A stretch of DNA of 64,000 bases from Costus lasius (taxonomy: Eukaryota > Streptophyta > Magnoliopsida > Zingiberales > Costaceae): the NCBI GenBank assembly GCA_027563935.2, contig CM050450.1:26213439-26277438 (forward strand), in the 5' to 3' direction. Positions 57,716-64,000 of this stretch are shown in pieces. A model generated the notes under the pieces. The model saw only the letters and a list, made by a program, of their open reading frames with translations, did not search any database and had not been told where the DNA came from. The translations under genes and the position numbers were made by a program. Each line of letters starts with the position of its first letter. Within the stretch, counting starts at the first letter, position 1.

Positions 57716-60700
57716 TGATGACACCAAAATATGTAGTATCATTTTAGATATCTTTTCATCCTAAATTGAGGATCTTTTGCTTATTTTTATGCTGAATTTA
57801 TCAAATATTGCAAAGTCTACTTCTATTTTGGTTTTTCATGATTTTCAGGTAAAAAAGCACTATTTTAAGGCGTTTTCAAGCAAAATCAAATGCATAGAAG
57901 GATTCCCAACATCAAGAAGAGATCACACAAGAAATTTCACCAAACGGAGCAAATCAGCCAAAATATGGCAGGGCCGTAAATAATTTTACGGTACCGTATT
58001 TTCCCGGCTACTGTATTATCAAGAACACGGCCGTATTTTGGTGATTTTCTGAACAGAAAGATTTTCAAATTTTACGGCACTGCCGTAAGAATTTACACGG
58101 CCGTATTTTCCAGCGCTTCAGACCAGAAAGTTCACCAGATTTTACGGCACTACCGTAAGGGATTTCACGGGCCGTATTTTCCACTCATTTACGAACAGAG
58201 GGTTCAACCGATTTTACGGCACTGGCCGTAAACTATATTACGGTGCCGTAATTCCAAGACGACATTAGATCAGAAGCTTCAACCGATTTTACGGCACCAC
58301 CGTTAGATATTACACAGCCGTAATTCCTAGTCAAAAACGTGATTTTTATGAGTCCGAATCTTGCGTGAGCCATAACTTTTGATCCAGAGGTCCAAATTGA
58401 AATCGAAAAGATGTTCTAAACTCGTCTTTAAGAGGAGAAGGCGTACAAAGTGGAAAAAAGAACTTTTATCCAGTATCGAGGGAGAAATCGCTAGAGAGAT
58501 GGCTAGGGTTTGTTCTCATGCCGAGAGGCGTAGAGGGCACCTCAGGCCTTGATTTTCATGAAGAAGCTTTGCCTGGAGGAGAAGACAACAGCCCAGAAGT
58601 TTCAGAGGAAAAGGAGTTCAATCGGAGGAGGAATCAATGAAATCGGTGGTGACAGCACTGTTCATTGAGTTCTGCTTGCAAAATACGGCTGTCAAATATT
58701 TCACAGTCGTACTGTATTTTCTAAAACCTCTTTTCTAGTTGAATTTTGATCTTCTAAATTTATGGATTATTGTATTTTCTTCTCCATGCAAGCTTAATAC
58801 TGTTTTGGGACATGGGGTTTAATCCCCTTGATTTTTAATGATTAGATAACTCTTTTCTTTCGTCATGATAATCTTTGTTGTGATAATTTTACTCTTGTGA
58901 TAAATTGTGCTTAGATTCCCTATAATTGCATGTTATTAATTATGTTCTTAGAGTTTTCGCAATGAGACTAAAAGGTGATTTGCTTGAGAGCTTGGAATCC
59001 TAGAATTGCATGTTAGGATCCCTTCCTTAGGTTAGATCCATCTTGATCTTTTCTAGTAAAATAATTGCCATGATTATAATATGAATCTATAGATCGAGTC
59101 TATTTGTCAAACGTGGAGATCTTGTGCGAAAGCAAGGATCGGAACGTTGGAGATCCATGAGTAAAACTAGTATAGTGACTCGGATGCATGAAAGTAATCC
59201 TTGAGACTCCACTAGAGATTATCAACTTAGAATCCGGATGCACAAAAGTGATCTTTGTGATCTTTGATTGATGATTTACTTACCTACAACATTGAAAATA
59301 ATCTTGCACGAAAGTGAGGATCAGTTATCTGCATGATTGTCTGCACGAAAGTGAGAGAATACCTTTATCAAGTAAATTAGGTCTTTATCTTGACAAGATT
59401 TGATTGACGACCCTTATTTATGTCTAATCGTTAGAATCAAGGAGGATGAAACCCTAGTCCCAATATTTCTCTCTGATTATCTAAGTTAGTGTGTTTTCCA
59501 TTATTGCTTTGCATCATATTTAGTTCGCTTAGCTAGTAAGAATACCACTATTTGGTACTTAACAATAAAGTCCCTATGGATTCGATACTTTTCTTTATTA
59601 CTTCGATAGTTCCGTGCACTTGCGGAAACCTAACAACAAGTTTTTGGTGCCGTTACCAAGGATTAGTCCAAGGTACACGCGTGCCAGACTTGTAGTGTTC
59701 TCTTTCGGTCTATCAAGTTTTTGGCGTAGAGGGCACCTCAGGCCTTGATTTTCACGTAGAAGCTTGGCCTGGAGGAGAAGACAGCAGCCCAGAAGTTTCA
59801 GAGGAAAAGGAGTTCAATCGGAGGAGGAATCGACGAAATCGGTGGTGACAACACTGTTCATCGAGTTCTGCTTGCAAAATACTGTATTTTCTAAAACCTG
59901 TTTTCTAGTTGAATTTTGATCTTCTAAATTTATGGATTATTGTATTTTCTTCTCCATGCAAGCTTGATACTGTTTTGGGACATGGGGTTTAATCCCCTTG
60001 ATTTTTAATGATTAGATAACTCTTTTCTTTCGTTATGATAATCTTTGTTGTGATAATTTTACTCTTCTGATAAATTGTGCTTAGATTCTCTATAATTGCA
60101 TGTTATTAATTATGTTCTTAGAGTTTTTGCAATGAGACTAAAAGGTGATTTTCTTGAGAGCTTGGAACCCTAGAATTGCATGTTAGGATCCCTTCCTTAG
60201 GTTAGATCCATCTTGATCTTTTCTAGTAAAATAATTACCATGATTATAATATGAATCTATAGATCGAGTCTATTTGTCAAACGTGGAGATCTTGTGCGAA
60301 AGCAAGGATCGGAACGTTGGAGATCCATGAGTAAAACTAGTATAGAGACTCGGATGCACGAAAGTGATCCTTGAGACTCCACTAGAGATTATCAACTTAG
60401 AATCCGGATGCACGAAAGTGATCCTTGTGATCTTTGATTCATGATTTACTTACCTATAGCATTGAAAATAGATCTTGCACGAAAGTGAGGATCAGTTATC
60501 TGCATGATTGTCTGCACGAAAGTGAGACAATACCTTTATCAAGTAAATTAGGTCTTTATCTTGACAAGATTTGATTGACGACCCTTATTTATGTCTAATC
60601 GTTAGAATCAAGGAGGATGAAACCCTAGTCCCAATATTTCTCTCTGATTATCTAAGTTAGTGTGTTTTCCATTATTGTTTTGCATCATATTTAGTTCACT

Positions 60701-60886
60701 TAGCTAATAAGAATACCACTATTTGGTACTTAACAATAAGGTCCCTGTGGATTCGATACTTTTCTTAATTACTTCGATAGTTCCGTGCACTTGCGGAAAC
60801 CTAACAACAAGTTTTTGGTGCCGTTACCAAGGATTAGTCCAAGGTACACGCGTGCCAGACTTGTAGTGTTCCCTTTCGAACTATCA
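57716..60886 (+). mobile_element. Athila/Tat-like LTR pair with interior almost wholly deleted (element B)
   Basis: The segment starts TGATGACACCAAAATATG, ends ...TTCGAACTATCA, and is flanked by AAGGT on both sides (57711-57715 and 60887-60891). It consists of a complete 5' LTR (57716-59715, exactly 2000 bp), a remnant AGTTTTTGGCG that looks like the spacer and start of the primer site, and a 3' LTR lacking its first part (59727-60886). GGCG at the joint occurs at both 58529-58532 and 59723-59726, marking microhomology. The 3' LTR copy also lacks 26 bp present at about 58686-58711. It is inserted between the palindrome array and the Athila ORF of the host element. Confidence 0.85.
57970..58330. 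promoter_or_regulatory. Palindrome array in element B LTR, about 70-bp period
   Basis: TACGGTACCGTA (57987-57998, exact), TTACGGC-ACT-GCCGTAA (58072-58088, exact arms), and further TTTTACGGCACTACCGTAA, TTTTACGGCACTGGCCGTAA and TTTTACGGCACCACCGTTA. Units are 69-75 bp apart. Each is followed by an ACACGGCCGTATTTT-like half. It starts 254 bp from the LTR 5' end. The copy in the truncated 3' LTR is missing because that part was deleted. Confidence 0.75.
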
Positions 60887-60891
60887 AAGGT

Positions 60892-61292
60892 CCGGTAGGA
60901 ATCGCAGAGAAAACACAGGCGGCGGATCAACTGAAAAAGAAACTCGGAGAAACTGGCGGAAAGGAAATCTGGAACCGATTGGAGAAGTAACCCGACTGGA
61001 TGAAGGGAAAAGCTAGATCAAACCTCTGGAGATCTTCTTCGAGTGCTAAGAGGGAGAGGAGGCGGCGCGATCTGGTCAGCTCCGTCGGAATCAGGAGGCG
61101 GCGGCAGATCGGGTCGATAAAAGTCGAAGAACAGCGGATGCACGGGACTGAGATCTGGAGTTGCTTAGAGAGAATAGCTGAAAGGGAAATCTTCGTGTGT
61201 TGAGAAGATCAGAGGGAGGCGCAATCGAGTGGCGGCGGCGGTAAGGTCGTGCACTGGGTGCCCTAGCTTCGGGTGAACACAGGGTTAGAAAA
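60892..61292 (-). mobile_element. Leader segment upstream of the Athila-type ORF
   Basis: GC-rich, non-coding DNA which, with 57668-57710 on the other side of element B, makes up about 450 bp between the internal palindrome array and the ORF start. Frames here (61000-61203 plus and 61091-61360 minus) do not look like proteins. Confidence 0.45.
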
Positions 61293-61520
61293 CCAGTGAA
61301 CCCGCCCGGGTTCACCAGCCCGTGATGTTCACTGTGGTCGGGCTGAAGCAACAGAAGCACGGGTGAACCCGCTGGGGTTCACCAACCCGTGAATGTTACT
61401 AGACATTTTCTGGAGTTCGAAAAGATGGTGAACCCCGTGGGGTTCACTTGCCTGTGAAGCTCACTGAATAGTTTCTGCGCAGATAGAATACTGGTGAACC
61501 CCATGGGGTTCACCAGGCCG
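61293..61520. promoter_or_regulatory. Internal palindrome array, about 66-bp period
   Basis: Four units centred near 61306, 61373, 61437 and 61504. Each has the form GTGAACCC..GGGGTTCAC plus a following CCGTGATGTTCACT-like tail. The fourth is an exact 26-bp palindrome (61491-61516, half site CTGGTGAACCCCA). Half sites are the same as in LTR A of the same element, although the array is in the interior, about 210 bp from the GGTTGCCTCCCAAG phrase at 61731. Confidence 0.8.
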
Positions 61521-61781
61521 TGATTTGCACTAATTAGCTTAGAAAATTTTGGAAAAAATTTGGAAAAATTCTCATGCGCCCAATCTTCATCCTACATCAT
61601 AAAGAGACATCAATTTAGTAGCAATCCCCTCTAGAAATCTAAAGAAATGAAAAAGAAACCAATAGTCTAAAACACTAACTAATAACAAAAAGAAACTGTG
61701 CATAAAAATTAAAGTTAAGCAAAAACTTGGGTTGCCTCCCAAGAGCGCTAGTTTAAGGTCGGTAGCTCGACCATAGAAGTG

Positions 61782-62972
61782 TTATTCATAAATCAAAATG
61801 AAGATGAAATTACCAAGTGGTTCGTACCTTGAAGGGTGAGAAAATGATTTCAAGCTTATTTTACCTTCATCAATTACCTTGGTTGTTTCCTTATGCAAAT
61901 TTTTAAATTGTACCTTCCTCAAGTTGACTATTTCAGTTGAATTAAAGAGTTTCACAAAAGCTTCAGCTTCCTCATTATCCTTCACCTCATCTTCAACTGC
62001 AAAATAGATTTTTATAGGATCCACAAACAATTCACTAATCACTTCTTGGTTAACCACTTCCTCAACAACATCAACCTTATGACAAGACCCTACAAAATAA
62101 GATATATCCTCAAGTGGTTTCTCATGTTCTATCTCCTCTTTTGATTTTTCTGGTTGAAGTATCTCAGGAGATTTAATCTCAGTGTCATGTGCAGACATCC
62201 TAGGCTCCTCAAGTTGTTTCCCATTACAAGTTATAATTGCATCACAATATTCTCTTGGGTCTGTTTCAGATTGGGATGAGAGTTTACCAGAGGCTATTAT
62301 AGAGGTGCTAGCTTGATTAGCCAATTGGGTTTCCAACATCTTATTATGGGCCTCGAGAGCATCTACTTTAGATGTTAGTTGCCTAATGACTTCACAAACA
62401 CTCTCATTTTCCTTGGTTTGTGCTGCCACAATAGTCTCTAGTAGTGACTCAAGGTTAGACTTTTGAGGTGACACAAACTACCTCGATTGAAATTCAGGAG
62501 GTTGCCTATAGTTAGGTTGGGGAATTGTGTTGGGATTGTTCTCATAGGAAAAATTTTCATGGTCCCACCTACTTGGATTGTATGTATTGGAATATAGGTT
62601 TAACTGTGGTCTAGGGTTGAGATTCCAAAAGGTATTGGCTTGCTTTCTAAAAGGTTCAAGTTGTGAGATTCATAATTTGCATTCGGCGAAGCTGTGTCCT
62701 GACCATTGACAATGATTAAGGGCCATATCCTCCAGCAGGTTCATAGCATCATACACAGTCTTGTTCATCAAAGCCCCGCCAGCAGCTGCATCAACAATAC
62801 GCATCGTGTTAAAATTTAGACCATTATAAAAAGTGTGAATAATTACCCATTTTTGAAGTCCATGATATGGGCATATTCTTTGAAGTTCTTTAAATCTATC
62901 CCATGCTTCATAGAGTGATTCTCTATCTTTCTGAGTAAAGCTTATAATTTGGTTACGAAACCACATAGTCAT
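61782..62972 (-). pseudogene. Athila/Tat-type gag, N-terminus missing, one stop
   Basis: From 62972 the translation has the retrotransposon gag core: FTQKDRESLYEAWDRFKELQ, YHGLQKWVIIHTFYNGLN and VDAAAGGALMNKT. It then continues through 62473-62650 (SNTYNPSRWDHENFSYENN, a linker typical of this lineage) and, after an in-frame stop near 62480, a coiled-coil-like stretch (LTSKVDALEAHNKMLETQLA) and SQSETDPREYCDAI to 61782. The usual N-terminal part of gag is absent, and the frame begins 29 bp from the tRNA sequence. A stop follows and no protease or RT comes after, so this element is gag-only. Confidence 0.8.
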
Positions 62973-63000
62973 ACTTTGAGGGAAGTCTTATGAAACCACA

Positions 63001-63072
63001 GTCGTTGTAGTATAGTGGTGAGTATTCTCGCCTGTCACATGGGCGACCCGGGTTCGATCCCCGGCAACGGCG
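63001..63072 (+). tRNA. tRNA-Asp(GTC)-like sequence fused to an LTR primer site
   Basis: 72 nt fold as tRNA-Asp: acceptor stem GTCGTTG/CAACGGC with discriminator G, anticodon GTC in loop CTGTCAC, T arm with GGTTCGATCC. The anticodon stem (CTCGC with ATGGG) has two G-T pairs and one C-A mismatch, so it is weaker than in a normal gene. No T-run terminator follows. Instead the 3' end continues as TCAAAAACTTGACACG, that is, a CCA-like triplet, the usual spacer and the LTR edge at 63082. The minus strand thus reads as a primer site extended over a whole tRNA. It is probably not an expressed tRNA gene. Confidence 0.75.
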
Positions 63073-63081
63073 TCAAAAACT

Positions 63082-64000
63082 TGACACGATCTGCAAGTGC
63101 ACGGATATATCGAAGTAATATAAAAGATGTCGAATCCCACAGGGAACAAGGTTGAGTACTAGAAAGTCCGAGTCCTAATAGCTAGGCGAATCGAAATGTG
63201 GGTTTTTGAAGACGGAAATCGAAAACAAACAATTGCAACTACTTCGGTAGAGAAAAGATATGAGAGAGACTTCAAGGCTATGGCTTCCACCACGATGATA
63301 ATCTTAATCGCACAAGAAAGATATTAGTTATTTGGTTTATTGGTTTTGCACAAGGAGTCTAACCCTAGGGTACAAGGTGCCCTCTCTCGAGTGATACACC
63401 CCGGTGTTCGTTTTAGACTGACCTCCTACTCTCGCGGTGGATCGTTCTAAGACGAACCCAATGAGCTCTATGGCAAACTATGAAATCCTCGAGCGAAGAC
63501 CAAGCACTCTCGTGTCGGGGTCTCGCAAGTTTTACTCAGAGGTTCGACCCTTACGATCCTTCTCTCGATATGAATCGTAACGGCTAACACACGATATTAC
63601 TCGGCTAAGGTAAAACCACGAAATAAATTCGTCAAAGTAAAATATGCTCACAATTCATACAAAATAACATAAATAGATACAAAGTTTGCAATTAAAATCT
63701 TCAAAGGGTTTCCACCAAGCCCCGAAATAGGGTTTACGCTACAATCGTTATTGAAACGCTCAAGATCTCTCTTTTAATGAAATGAAAAGTACAAGAAAAT
63801 GAAGCTAAGGGGAAGGAGACGATGAACCGAAGGAATCCTGAAGAATTCGTGATGATCGTGTGTCTCAATCTCCGAAAATCTCCAAAAGTCGCCTCTGTCG
63901 CCGTGTTCTTCCGCCCGCGTCACTTCTTCACGTGAATACTCGATCTCTAGGTCACGAAATTTAGGGATTTTATATTCTTTCTCTTTGCCTCGAAGTAAGC
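63082..64000 (-). repeat. 5' LTR of the Athila-like element, cut by window end
   Basis: Matches LTR A (53192-54110) almost base for base, with scattered single differences such as GATGAACCCAATGAGTTC versus GACGAACCCAATGAGCTC. It retains the terminal TG that LTR A has lost. The palindrome array part would lie beyond the window. Confidence 0.85.

Larger units (their letters stand above)
53192..64000 (-). mobile_element. Athila-like gypsy element, pol-less, running past the window end
   Basis: Minus order: 5' LTR (64000 and beyond to 63082), primer site with whole tRNA-Asp sequence (63081-63001), gag (62972-61782), the GGTTGCCTCCCAAGAGCGC-type phrase, a palindrome array (61520-61293), an Athila-type ORF (57667-56365), untranslated 3' region, and 3' LTR (54905-53192). 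A separate LTR derivative is inserted at 57716-60886. No RT, RNase H or integrase is present. The two LTRs are almost identical over the 900 bp that can be compared, so the element is fairly young. Its outer 5' edge is outside the window, so no target duplication can be checked. Confidence 0.75.

Overview
This is nuclear DNA from a flowering plant. The evidence is spliceosomal introns, plant-only gene families (FAR1-related and BAHD acyltransferase), Athila/Tat-type and Ty1/copia LTR retrotransposons, PIF/Harbinger-like MITEs and a tRNA-Asp-primed retroelement lineage. The very GC-rich acyltransferase coding exons in AT-rich surroundings lean towards a monocot. I cannot name the species.

Only two genes look intact, both on the minus strand. 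One is a four-exon FAR1-related gene (28765-31409, probable 5' UTR exon to about 33310). The other is a two-exon BAHD acyltransferase of the benzyl-alcohol O-benzoyltransferase (HSR201-like) type (46558-48050, TATA box at 48112-48119). Almost everything else is retrotransposon, nested and decayed. No intact reverse transcriptase or integrase is present. The only pol remnants are broken copia pieces, and the larger Ty3/gypsy elements keep gag or a non-pol ORF only.

Layout: 1-4830 tandem repeats (35-36 bp, about 160 bp and about 100 bp units). 4825-9716 two Athila/Tat-like LTRs in opposite orientation. 9717-13483 copia LTR and pol relic, broken by a pol-less Athila/Tat-like element (13484 to about 20080) with another LTR nested in its 5' LTR. 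20151-27800 MITEs, a solo copia LTR and a second copia relic. 28765-33310 FAR1-related gene. 33522-39310 a plus-strand gypsy element with a nested solo LTR (TSD GGAGA). 40068-44900 a minus-strand gag-only gypsy element (TSD ACTAT). 45288-45414 a near-perfect hairpin from a SINE-like head. 46558-48119 BAHD gene. 51000-53191 copia pieces. 53192 to past the window end, a minus-strand Athila-like element with its own nested insertion (57716-60886, TSD AAGGT) and a full tRNA-Asp sequence joined to its 5' LTR.

The most unusual signal is shared by seven LTRs. Each carries an array of short palindromes built on a core like CACGGCCGTG, spaced about 55-75 bp. In the five LTRs with a clear 5' end the array starts about 240-265 bp from it, and in three it lies upstream of a TATA box. 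Two elements carry a second array at a matching internal site, and the palindrome type there matches that element's own LTR.
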